Shown here in pieces: positions 1 through 6,097 of a DNA stretch of 8,457 nt. Source of the DNA: an uncultured Lachnospiraceae bacterium (GTDB lineage Bacteria > Bacillota > Clostridia > Lachnospirales > Lachnospiraceae); NCBI GenBank assembly GCA_902783395.1, contig CACZRA010000286.1, forward strand, positions 1-8,457. The letters are read 5' to 3'. Position 1 is the stretch's first letter; every line of letters starts with the position of its first letter. The position numbers and the translations under genes were made by a program. The notes under the pieces were generated by a model. It saw only the letters and a program-made list of their open reading frames with translations, made no database searches and had not been told where the DNA came from.

Positions 1-900
1 GCAAAGAAGATGGGAAAGACACGACTCATCGCCGAGACCGGTGCGGGACAGCACGGAGTAGCCACAGCCACGGCGGCGGCACTTATGGGGATGGAGTGTG
101 TCGTATTTATGGGCGAGGAGGATACCAGAAGGCAGGCGCTTAATGTCTATAAGATGAGGCTTCTGGGAGCAGAGGTCATACCCGTAAGATCCGGTACGGC
201 TACGTTGAAGGATGCCGTGTCTGAAGCGATGCGCGAATGGACGTCAAGGATAAGCGACACGCATTACTGTCTCGGATCGGTCATGGGACCCCATCCCTTC
301 CCGACCATAGTAAGGGATTTCCAGTCGGTCATATCCAGGGAAATAAAGGAGCAGATGACGGAAAAGGAGGGAAGACTTCCCGATGCGGTTATAGCCTGTG
401 TGGGCGGAGGCTCCAATGCGATCGGAAGCTTCTATCATTTCATAGGAGATAAGGGGGTCCGTCTTATCGGATGCGAGGCTGCGGGAAGGGGAGTCGATAC
501 CTTTGAGACCGCGGCGACCATAGCAACGGGAAAACCTGGGATATTCCATGGTATGAAATCTTATTTCTGCCAGGATGAGTACGGACAGATAGCGCCCGTA
601 TATTCGATCTCCGCGGGTCTTGATTATCCCGGGATAGGGCCTGAGCATGCGTATCTTCATGACATCGGAAGGGCTGAGTATGTTCCGGTCACTGATGAAG
701 AGGCGGTATGTGCCTTTGAGTATCTTTCAAGGACGGAGGGGATCATACCCGCCATAGAGTCTGCCCATGCTCTGTCTTACGCCATGAAGCTTGCAACGTC
801 TCTTGATAAGGACCGCATCATAGCGGTAACCATTTCTGGCAGGGGAGACAAGGACTGTGCGGCAATCGCAAGATACAGGGGGGAGGATATCCATGAGTAA
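1..900 (+). CDS. trpB: Tryptophan synthase beta subunit, 5' end missing
   Basis: TrpB condenses indole with L-serine to give L-tryptophan, using pyridoxal phosphate, in the cytoplasmic alpha2-beta2 tryptophan synthase complex. The reading frame is open from base 1 and the window begins near residue 98 of the roughly 397-residue family, so 299 codons remain. The part holding the PLP-binding Lys (HKTN motif) lies upstream of the window. Visible motifs are AETGAGQHG, with the catalytic Glu (E12 counted from base 1), [10 protein letters not shown], the PLP-phosphate loop [10 protein letters not shown] (about 133-142), [14 protein letters not shown], and the C-terminal SGRGDKD with the Ser that contacts the PLP ring. 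No frameshift is seen. The first in-frame ATG, at base 10, is internal and not a start. The stop TAA at 898-900 lies inside the start region of trpA, which indicates translational coupling. Identification is near certain; only the 5' boundary is unknown. Confidence 0.97.
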   Translation, partial: AKKMGKTRLIAETGAGQHGVATATAAALMGMECVVFMGEEDTRRQALNVYKMRLLGAEVIPVRSGTATLKDAVSEAMREWTSRISDTHYCLGSVMGPHPFPTIVRDFQSVISREIKEQMTEKEGRLPDAVIACVGGGSNAIGSFYHFIGDKGVRLIGCEAAGRGVDTFETAATIATGKPGIFHGMKSYFCQDEYGQIAPVYSISAGLDYPGIGPEHAYLHDIGRAEYVPVTDEEAVCAFEYLSRTEGIIPAIESAHALSYAMKLATSLDKDRIIAVTISGRGDKDCAAIARYRGEDIHE

Positions 901-1672
901 TATCGCTGAAGCATTTAAGAACGGAAAGGCATTTATTCCTTTTATAACCTGTGGTGATCCCGATCTTGATACCACAAGGAAGGTTGTGCTGGAGGCAGTG
1001 AAAAACGGAGCTGATCTTATAGAGCTCGGGATACCTTTTTCCGACCCGACGGCTGAGGGGCCGGTGATACAGGCCGCAAACGAGAGGGCGTTAAAAGGAG
1101 GCGTTACGACCGACAGTATCTTCGGACTTGTAAGGGAACTGAGAAAAGAAACGTCTGTCCCGATGGTCTTTATGACCTATGCCAATGTTGTGTATTCCTA
1201 TGGAGCGGAAAGGTTCATCTCTTCCTGCAGGGATACAGGTATGGACGGTATCATACTTCCTGATCTTCCGTTTGAGGAAAAGGATGAGTTCCTTCCGGTC
1301 TGCAGAAAGTATTCGGTAGATCTTATCTCCCTTATAGCACCTACCTCGGAGGGAAGGATAGCCATGATCGCAAAGGAGGCGGAGGGCTTTCTTTACATCG
1401 TATCAAGCCTCGGCGTCACGGGGACAAGAAGCGAGATCACGACGGATCTTGACTCCATAGTAAAGATCGTCAGGGAAAATACGGATATACCATGTGCCAT
1501 AGGCTTTGGTATATCCACTCCCTTACAGGCGGAAAAGATGGCGGGGATATCAGACGGGGCGATAGTCGGCTCCGCCATAATAAAGCTTCTGGACAGGTAT
1601 AAAACGGAGGCGCCTTCTTATGTGGGCGAATATGTAAGGTCCATGAAGGAAGCCGTCAGAAGGGTTTCTTGA
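893..1672 (+). CDS. trpA: Tryptophan synthase alpha subunit
   Basis: TrpA cleaves indole-3-glycerol phosphate to indole and glyceraldehyde 3-phosphate, and the indole is channelled to TrpB. The product is 259 residues, normal for the family, a TIM barrel. The start is ATG 893, giving [17 protein letters not shown], not an in-frame ATG at 857. The 857 start would add 12 residues unlike the family and overlap trpB far more, and a GGGGGAGG site sits at about 880-886 just before 893. Motifs are FITCGDPD (18-24), [10 protein letters not shown] with catalytic Glu44 (E. coli Glu49), [21 protein letters not shown] and the phosphate-binding GFGIST and GAIVGSAI. The second catalytic acid, Asp60 in E. 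coli, is Glu55 here (PTAEGP rather than PLADGP). The start overlaps the trpB stop by 8 bp. The stop codon lies within the -35 element of a downstream promoter. Confidence 0.97.
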   Translation: MSNIAEAFKNGKAFIPFITCGDPDLDTTRKVVLEAVKNGADLIELGIPFSDPTAEGPVIQAANERALKGGVTTDSIFGLVRELRKETSVPMVFMTYANVVYSYGAERFISSCRDTGMDGIILPDLPFEEKDEFLPVCRKYSVDLISLIAPTSEGRIAMIAKEAEGFLYIVSSLGVTGTRSEITTDLDSIVKIVRENTDIPCAIGFGISTPLQAEKMAGISDGAIVGSAIIKLLDRYKTEAPSYVGEYVRSMKEAVRRVS

Positions 1673-1697
1673 CAACAGGGGGCTCATATTTTATAGT
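1669..1697 (+). promoter_or_regulatory. Predicted sigma-A promoter for pheA and the DAHP synthase gene
   Basis: A perfect -35 TTGACA (1669-1674), exactly 17 bp of spacer and TATAGT (1692-1697, 5 of 6 matches to TATAAT). The -35 box contains the trpA stop codon TGA (1670-1672). The predicted transcription start is near 1704, giving a leader of about 85 nt before pheA. Its existence is inferred from consensus match and spacing only. Confidence 0.75.
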
Positions 1698-1749
1698 AAG
1701 CGGCAAACTTCTGTCGTTTCGGTGCTCTGTGCCGGTTTACTTATTTTTA

Positions 1750-1775
1750 TCAGGAATTATCCTGAGTAGTTTTTT
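1750..1775 (+). terminator. Weak terminator-like hairpin in the pheA leader (possible attenuator)
   Basis: TCAGGA (1750-1755), loop ATTA, TCCTGA (1760-1765), then GTAG and a run of six T (1770-1775) ending five bases before the AGGAGAG ribosome binding site of pheA. The 6-bp stem is perfect but short, and the T-run starts four bases after it, so termination would be inefficient. Because it lies downstream of the predicted promoter it could act as an attenuator or limit read-through from trp. No Phe-rich leader peptide or T-box was found, so any control mechanism is open. Confidence 0.35.
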
Positions 1776-1789
1776 ACAGGAGAGAAATC

Positions 1790-2899
1790 ATGGACGATCT
1801 GTCAAGGAATCGTGAAATAATAGACAGTGTAGATGAGGAAATGGCGCGCCTGTTTGAAAAAAGGATGCAGGCAGGAGCCGCGATAGCGCAGTACAAGAAG
1901 GAACACGGGCTTCCGGTCAAGGACAGGACGAGGGAAGATGCGCTGATCGAAAAGAACAGGAAAAGGATAGAAAACGCGGAATACGAAGCGTACTATGTGA
2001 GCTTTCTTAAGGGAATGATCGACATATCCTGCAGATATCAGGAAAAGCTTCTGTCCGGTATGAAGGTCGCATACAGCGGTGTCGAGGGATCCTTTGCCCA
2101 CATTGCGGCAAGGACCATGTTTCATGAAGCGTCACTTGTTTGTAAAAATGATTTTAATCAGGCATACAGGAGCGTGGAACTGGGAGAGTGCGACTGCGCG
2201 GTACTGCCTCTTGAGAACAGCTATGCCGGAGAGGTCAATGCGGTCATGGATCTTGCCTTTCAGGGCAGCCTTTTCGTTAATCAGGTGATAGACCTTCCCG
2301 TAAGGCATTATCTTTTAGGGATCCCCGGAAGCACAAGAGAGGGAATAAAGACAGTGATAAGCCATCCCCAGGCCCTCCTCCAATGCTCTGATTATATTTG
2401 CTCACACGGTTTTACCGCACAGGAATTCGGTAATACCGCGCTTGCGGCCCGCAGGGTAAAGGAATTGGGAGATGCATCCCTGGCGGCGATCGCGTCAAAA
2501 GAAACAGCAGGGCTCATGGGGCTTACGATCCTTGATGACAAGATACAGGACAGCGGCATAAACACCACAAGGTTTGCTGTTTTTTCCGGAGCATCCGAAG
2601 GTGCTCCTTCATCCGCAGGTAAGGATGAAGAAAGCTTTATCCTTGTGTTTACCGTTAAGAATGAAGCGGGCGCCCTTGCACAGACTCTTAACATCATAGG
2701 CTCACACGGGTATAATATGAGGAGTCTGAGGAGCCGGCCGATGAAGGAGCTGCTCTGGAATTATTACTTTTTCATCGAAGCCGAAGGCAATATAAACAGT
2801 CAGAACGGTCAGGATATGCTGAAGGAGCTGTCGGTCATATGTGCAAGACTTAAGCTGGTCGGATCCTATAAGACCTACCGTATAGAGGATAATTCGTAA
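1790..2899 (+). CDS. pheA: Bifunctional chorismate mutase / prephenate dehydratase with ACT domain (P-protein)
   Basis: The enzyme converts chorismate to prephenate and then to phenylpyruvate, the committed branch to phenylalanine, in the cytoplasm. It has 369 residues in three domains. The AroQ chorismate mutase (about 1-88) keeps the whole expected active-site set by alignment to E. coli PheA: Arg8, Arg25, Lys36, Asp45, Arg48, Glu49, Ser80 and Gln84. Prephenate dehydratase (about 91-267) begins KVAYSGVEGSFAH and holds LPLENS, ISHPQAL and the signature NTTRF (258-262) with catalytic Thr260. The C-terminal ACT domain (about 282-363) has GALA (294-297) and RSRP (314-317), the equivalents of the GALV and ESRP phenylalanine-binding motifs, so feedback inhibition by Phe is likely, although the motif Glu is Arg. 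ATG 1790 follows AGGAGAG at a good distance. The DAHP synthase gene begins 12 bp downstream, so the two are almost certainly one operon. Confidence 0.96.
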   Translation: MDDLSRNREIIDSVDEEMARLFEKRMQAGAAIAQYKKEHGLPVKDRTREDALIEKNRKRIENAEYEAYYVSFLKGMIDISCRYQEKLLSGMKVAYSGVEGSFAHIAARTMFHEASLVCKNDFNQAYRSVELGECDCAVLPLENSYAGEVNAVMDLAFQGSLFVNQVIDLPVRHYLLGIPGSTREGIKTVISHPQALLQCSDYICSHGFTAQEFGNTALAARRVKELGDASLAAIASKETAGLMGLTILDDKIQDSGINTTRFAVFSGASEGAPSSAGKDEESFILVFTVKNEAGALAQTLNIIGSHGYNMRSLRSRPMKELLWNYYFFIEAEGNINSQNGQDMLKELSVICARLKLVGSYKTYRIEDNS

Positions 2900-2911
2900 A
2901 GAGGGAAAGAG

Positions 2912-3940
2912 ATGAATCTGGATTTTAAAAGAGAGCTGCCGTCGGCAAGAGTGGTAAAGGAGATGTATCCCCTCTCAAATGAGGCTGCGGCGAGCAAGAG
3001 GGCAAATGATACTGCTCTTCAGGATATATTTTACGGCAGAAGTGACAAGTTCATTCTTGTCATAGGTCCCTGCTCTGCGGACAGAGCGGATGCGGTCCTT
3101 GAATATATCACAAGGCTAAGGGAAGTACAGGACCGCGTGAGCGATAAGATAGTGATCATCCCCCGGATATATACAAACAAACCGAGGACTACGGGGGCGG
3201 GATATAAGGGAATGCTGCATCAGCCCGATCCCGAGAGCGAGCCCGATATGCTCAAGGGGATAATGGCCATAAGAAAGCTCCATCTTCAGGCTCTTGAAAA
3301 CACCGGTTTTTCATGTGCGGATGAGATGCTTTATCCCGAAAACCACTCATATCTGTCGGATGTGCTTTCTTACGTGGCTGTCGGAGCCAGGTCGGTCGAA
3401 AACCAGATGCACCGCCTTACGTCAAGCGGTCTTGATATACCCGTTGGAATGAAGAACCCCACAGGCGGAATGCTTTCCGTTATGATGAATGCCCTGACTG
3501 CAGCTCAGGCATCCCATACCTTCGTCTATTCGGGATGGGAGGTCGTGAGCAAGGGGAATCCGCTGGCTCATGCGATCCTGCGTGGTTATTCCCATAAATC
3601 CGGTCATTCCGCACCGAACTATCATTATGAGGATCTGATCTTCCTGCATGAGCTTTATGAAGAGAGCGGGCTGAAGAATCCTGCCGTGATAGTTGATACA
3701 AACCATTCCAATTCGGACAAGCAGTATGACCAGCAGCCGAGGATCGCGAAGGAGATACTTCACAGCATGAGGCTGTCGGGAGATATCAAAAAACTGGTCA
3801 AGGGACTGATGATAGAATCCTACCTCGTGGACGGCTCACAGAAGCCCGACGGCGGAGTATACGGACAGTCGATAACCGACCCATGCATAGGCTGGGAAAA
3901 AACGGAAAAAATGATTTACGAGATAGCGGATCTGCTTTGA
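2912..3940 (+). CDS. aroF: 3-deoxy-7-phosphoheptulonate (DAHP) synthase, class I (AroFGH family)
   Basis: The enzyme condenses phosphoenolpyruvate with erythrose 4-phosphate, the first step of the shikimate pathway. The product is 342 residues, close to the 350-residue E. coli AroG, as a single TIM-barrel domain with no fused chorismate mutase or ACT domain. Metal ligands align with those of AroG: Cys54 in IGPCS, His265 in DTNHSNS, Glu302 in IESYL and Asp323 in ITDPCIGWE. KPRTT (90-94), GARSVENQ and VGMKNPTGG (PEP and sugar-phosphate binding) are intact. The N-terminus is about 8 residues shorter than AroG and the loop forming the AroG phenylalanine site (E. coli 146-151) differs completely. 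Which aromatic product inhibits it, if any, therefore cannot be read from the E. coli model. The symbol aroF is generic; aroG or aroH would fit the family equally. ATG 2912 has GAGGGAAAGAG upstream and lies 12 bp after pheA. Confidence 0.95.
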   Translation: MNLDFKRELPSARVVKEMYPLSNEAAASKRANDTALQDIFYGRSDKFILVIGPCSADRADAVLEYITRLREVQDRVSDKIVIIPRIYTNKPRTTGAGYKGMLHQPDPESEPDMLKGIMAIRKLHLQALENTGFSCADEMLYPENHSYLSDVLSYVAVGARSVENQMHRLTSSGLDIPVGMKNPTGGMLSVMMNALTAAQASHTFVYSGWEVVSKGNPLAHAILRGYSHKSGHSAPNYHYEDLIFLHELYEESGLKNPAVIVDTNHSNSDKQYDQQPRIAKEILHSMRLSGDIKKLVKGLMIESYLVDGSQKPDGGVYGQSITDPCIGWEKTEKMIYEIADLL

Positions 3941-3945
3941 TACGA

Positions 3946-3973
3946 TGTAAAATTCTTTTGTTTATGGTATAGT
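3946..3973 (+). promoter_or_regulatory. Predicted extended -10 promoter for the STAS-kinase/DUF2225 genes
   Basis: TGG-TATAGT at 3965-3973 is an extended -10 element (TGn plus 5 of 6 matches). The best -35 candidate, TGTAAA at 3946-3951 with 16 bp spacing, is poor, as is common for extended -10 promoters. Transcription would start near 3980, about 26 nt before ATG 4006. An imperfectly placed inverted repeat, TGATA (3975-3979) and TATCA (3986-3990), covers the start site. No terminator separates this from the DAHP synthase gene, so read-through is also possible. Confidence 0.55.
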
Positions 3974-4005
3974 TTGATAAGAATATATCAGATCGGAGGA
4001 GAGCC

Positions 4006-5100
4006 ATGAAAAGTGAATTTGTTGACGGAGCCCTGACCTTTTTCCTTGAGGGACGGATAGATTCCAATAATGTGGATCAGCTGGAGAAGGAGCTGATAGA
4101 TGAGGGTTCCTTATTCGATAATGTCGATATCGCCTTTGATGCCTCCAATCTGCAGTATATTTCGAGCGCGGGACTTCGTGTCCTGCTCAAGGTCAAAAAG
4201 GCCGTAAAAAGAGAGATCCATATCAAGAACGTTTCCGATGAAGTGTTTGATATCTTTGATGTCACAGGATTCGTTGATATCTTCGTGGTCGAGAGGGAGA
4301 TGAGGTTCGTCTCCGTCAAGGGATGTAAAAAGATAAGCTCGGCCCTTAACGGTGAGATCTTCCAGCTGTCGGACGACGAAATGATAAAGGTCTACGGATC
4401 CTCCGTTCCTCTGCCCGATGTCAGGAAGGAAAGAACCTGTGCACAGACCGCCATGGTATACGGGGTTCCTACCCTGATACCCTATGATGTCGTAAAATGC
4501 GAGCAGGGATACGGTATAGTATTTGAAAAGGCGGAGATGACTTCTCTCGCGTATCTCATAAGCCATAAGCCCGACCAGATGCCGGTTTATGCGTCAATGC
4601 TTGCCAGTACGTTAAAGGAACTCCATTCTACGGAGATACCCACAAATAAATTCCCGGATATCAAGGATAAGTACAGAAAGTGGATAGAAGAGGTCGATGA
4701 TCCTTCAGACAGCAAGATCGCGGTCTTTTCAAGTCTGATATCTTCAATACCGGACAGCAATACCTATGTACACGGAGATATAAATCTGAACAGCGTCATG
4801 GTCAAAAATAATGAACTGCTGCTCCTTGATATGTCCGGAAGTGCCTACGGACACGCATTGTTTGACCTGCAGGCTCTGTTTGCTTCACTGGTGGGCATAG
4901 AGAGCAAACAGGAGGGCTACTGCCGCAGAACCTACGGACTTACAAAGGCGGCCTGTATTGAGTTCTGGAATGCTTTCTTCGCAAGATACATGAATGACAG
5001 GCCTCAGGAGATCAAATCCATGAACCAGCTTCTTTTGAAATACTTTGTTCTTAAGGAAGACGTGTTGACGAAACTCGAGAGAAAGAACCGTTTACGCTGA
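4006..5100 (+). CDS. STAS (anti-sigma factor antagonist-like) domain fused to an APH-type kinase-like domain
   Basis: The protein has 364 residues, no signal peptide or membrane segment, and is probably cytoplasmic. Residues 1 to about 105 are a STAS domain like SpoIIAA/RsbV. The motif YISSAGLRVLL (51-61) places Ser54 where SpoIIAA carries its phosphorylated Ser58. Residues from about 110 to 330 resemble the aminoglycoside/choline phosphotransferase fold, closest by recollection to the family TIGR02172. The features seen are a beta-strand Lys (Lys128 in MIKVYG), a likely helix-C Glu142, GVPTLIPYDVV (153-163), YGIVFE (169-174), the catalytic loop HGD (256-258) and the LLLLD Asp275. The usual catalytic-loop Asn (HGDxxxxN) is Ser263, with Asn262 one place early, and the residue two after Asp275 is Ser rather than Asp. 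Activity may therefore be altered or lost. The start ATG 4006 has GGAGGAG at about 3996-4002. The DUF2225 gene follows 27 bp downstream. Substrate and partners are unknown; a partner-switching role is inference from the STAS domain. Confidence 0.8.
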   Translation: MKSEFVDGALTFFLEGRIDSNNVDQLEKELIDEGSLFDNVDIAFDASNLQYISSAGLRVLLKVKKAVKREIHIKNVSDEVFDIFDVTGFVDIFVVEREMRFVSVKGCKKISSALNGEIFQLSDDEMIKVYGSSVPLPDVRKERTCAQTAMVYGVPTLIPYDVVKCEQGYGIVFEKAEMTSLAYLISHKPDQMPVYASMLASTLKELHSTEIPTNKFPDIKDKYRKWIEEVDDPSDSKIAVFSSLISSIPDSNTYVHGDINLNSVMVKNNELLLLDMSGSAYGHALFDLQALFASLVGIESKQEGYCRRTYGLTKAACIEFWNAFFARYMNDRPQEIKSMNQLLLKYFVLKEDVLTKLERKNRLR

Positions 5101-5127
5101 GGATTATCATTTCGGGGGAGATAAGTT

Positions 5128-5955
5128 ATGAGAGGGGAATTGCCGGGCAGTCCTAAGATGCCGGAAGGAGCCCGGAATAAGGGAGAAGGAAATAAAGCGC
5201 CGGTTGTTGACGGCTACAGCGAGCTGCAGCTTCTTTTAGACAAGGAATACAAATGTCCGGTCTGTGAAAGAGTATTCAAGGTCAAGGCAGTACGTGCGGG
5301 AGTGGCTCAGTCTGCAGGAATGGATATGGACCTGCGGCCGCTGTACAAAAACATAGATCCCATAAAATACAAGATAATAGAGTGTCCGGTCTGCGGCTAT
5401 GCCGATATGGAAAGCCGGTTCAACAATGTCCTTCAGAAGGAAGTGGCTATACTCAGGGAAAAGAGTATCAAGTGGGATACCGGAGCTCCTTTGGAGGAGA
5501 TCTCAAGAGATTACAGGGATGCTTACGGGTATTTTAAATCCGCATTAAGATGCTGTCTGATACGGAGCGCAAAGAGCAGCCACAGGGCTTATGTTTCTCT
5601 GAACGAAGCCTGGCTTCTGAGAGGATGGCGCGAGCAGGTGCTCAGTGAGGGAAAGATCGTTCTGGAAAACGATCCCATGAGCGAGGAGGAAGAAAGAAAG
5701 CTTATAAAATATACTCTCCGTAACCTCAAGGAAGCGGAAATGAAGGAGGATTTTCCGATAAACGGAATGAGCGAAGGAACCTTCGATTACCTTATGGCAG
5801 TGCTGTGTTTCCGGCAGGATGAGATAAATGATGCCGGAAGGTATATACTGCGTTCCCTGCAGGACAGATCATTAAAGCCGGGGATACGCCCGATGGCGGA
5901 AGACTTAAGGGACATGATAAAAGAAAAAAGACACAAGATGTCCTCCGGGAGTTAA
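5128..5955 (+). CDS. DUF2225 family protein with two CxxC zinc-binding pairs
   Basis: The protein has 275 residues and no signal or membrane segment, so it is probably cytoplasmic. After a charged, probably disordered N-terminus (1-28) come CPVC (43-46), a linker containing DMDLRPLY, and CPVCGYAD (86-93). The two pairs probably bind one zinc, and this layout is the hallmark of DUF2225. The C-terminal two thirds (about 125-265) looks helical and repeat-like (YGYFKSAL, AWLLRGW, FDYLMAVLCF, AGRYILRSL), consistent with TPR-like packing and therefore with protein binding. The function of DUF2225 is not established. ATG 5128 follows GGGGGAG (5114-5120) at suitable spacing. It is 27 bp after the STAS-kinase gene and probably shares its promoter, which suggests but does not prove a joint role. 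No clear terminator follows before the glnN promoter. Confidence 0.85.
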   Translation: MRGELPGSPKMPEGARNKGEGNKAPVVDGYSELQLLLDKEYKCPVCERVFKVKAVRAGVAQSAGMDMDLRPLYKNIDPIKYKIIECPVCGYADMESRFNNVLQKEVAILREKSIKWDTGAPLEEISRDYRDAYGYFKSALRCCLIRSAKSSHRAYVSLNEAWLLRGWREQVLSEGKIVLENDPMSEEEERKLIKYTLRNLKEAEMKEDFPINGMSEGTFDYLMAVLCFRQDEINDAGRYILRSLQDRSLKPGIRPMAEDLRDMIKEKRHKMSSGS

Positions 5956-5978
5956 TAAATACTTTTGTAAATTACTGC

Positions 5979-6007
5979 TTGCAAAATGAAAGATATGGGT
6001 ATACAAT
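5979..6007 (+). promoter_or_regulatory. Predicted sigma-A promoter for glnN
   Basis: TTGCAA (5979-5984, 4 of 6 matches to TTGACA), 17 bp of spacer and TACAAT (6002-6007, 5 of 6). The predicted transcription start is near 6014, which is also the first base of a long inverted repeat in the leader. The untranslated leader would be about 84 nt. No better promoter lies between the hairpin and the gene. Confidence 0.6.
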
Positions 6008-6013
6008 CAATCT

Positions 6014-6064
6014 CGTTAAAGCAAAGGCGCTTGGATCAGTCCAGGTGCCTTTACTTATTTAACG
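6014..6064 (+). promoter_or_regulatory. Long two-part hairpin in the glnN leader, candidate cis-regulatory RNA
   Basis: The outer stem is CGTTAAA (6014-6020) with TTTAACG (6058-6064), 7 perfect pairs. After an internal loop of 2 and 5 nt comes an inner stem of 13 pairs including two G-U (6023-6035 with 6040-6052), closed by the tetraloop TCAG. There is no proper T-run, so it is unlikely to be a simple terminator. Parts repeat just before the start codon: CTTTACTTA at 6049-6057 and 6076-6084, TAACGG at 6060-6065 and 6070-6075. CCTTT (6048-6052) could alternatively pair with AAAGG (6084-6088) of the ribosome binding site. A role in controlling glnN is inference. It does not match a riboswitch class I can name. 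Confidence 0.55.
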
Positions 6065-6097
6065 GATAATAACGGCTTTACTTAAAGGAGAAAAACT

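Noticed and set aside
857..892. In-frame upstream ATG for trpA adding 12 residues
   Set aside because: The extension is unlike TrpA, would overlap trpB by 44 bp, and ATG 893 has the good ribosome binding site and the family-typical N-terminus.
1698..1789. T-box riboswitch or Phe-rich leader peptide before pheA
   Set aside because: There is no T-box sequence (TGGNACCGCG type), the leader is too short, and no ATG-started reading frame rich in Phe codons exists. A GTG-started frame at 1722 has only one Phe.
3975..3990. Inverted repeat TGATA-N6-TATCA at the start site of the STAS-kinase promoter as an operator
   Set aside because: Five AT-rich base pairs are expected by chance in such sequence. 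It is noted in the promoter entry but not called as a site.
4111..4566. Open frame of 151 codons on the - strand inside the STAS-kinase gene
   Set aside because: It has no recognisable domain and no promoter or ribosome binding site seen, and it lies wholly antisense to a well-supported gene.
6023..6052. ANTAR-target hairpin (hexaloop type) or plain terminator of the DUF2225 gene
   Set aside because: Read as a hexaloop it is ATCAGT, with the G not in the expected fourth position, and there is no second matching hairpin. A terminator is unlikely because the T-tract is broken (TTTACTTATTT) and the predicted glnN promoter lies upstream of it.
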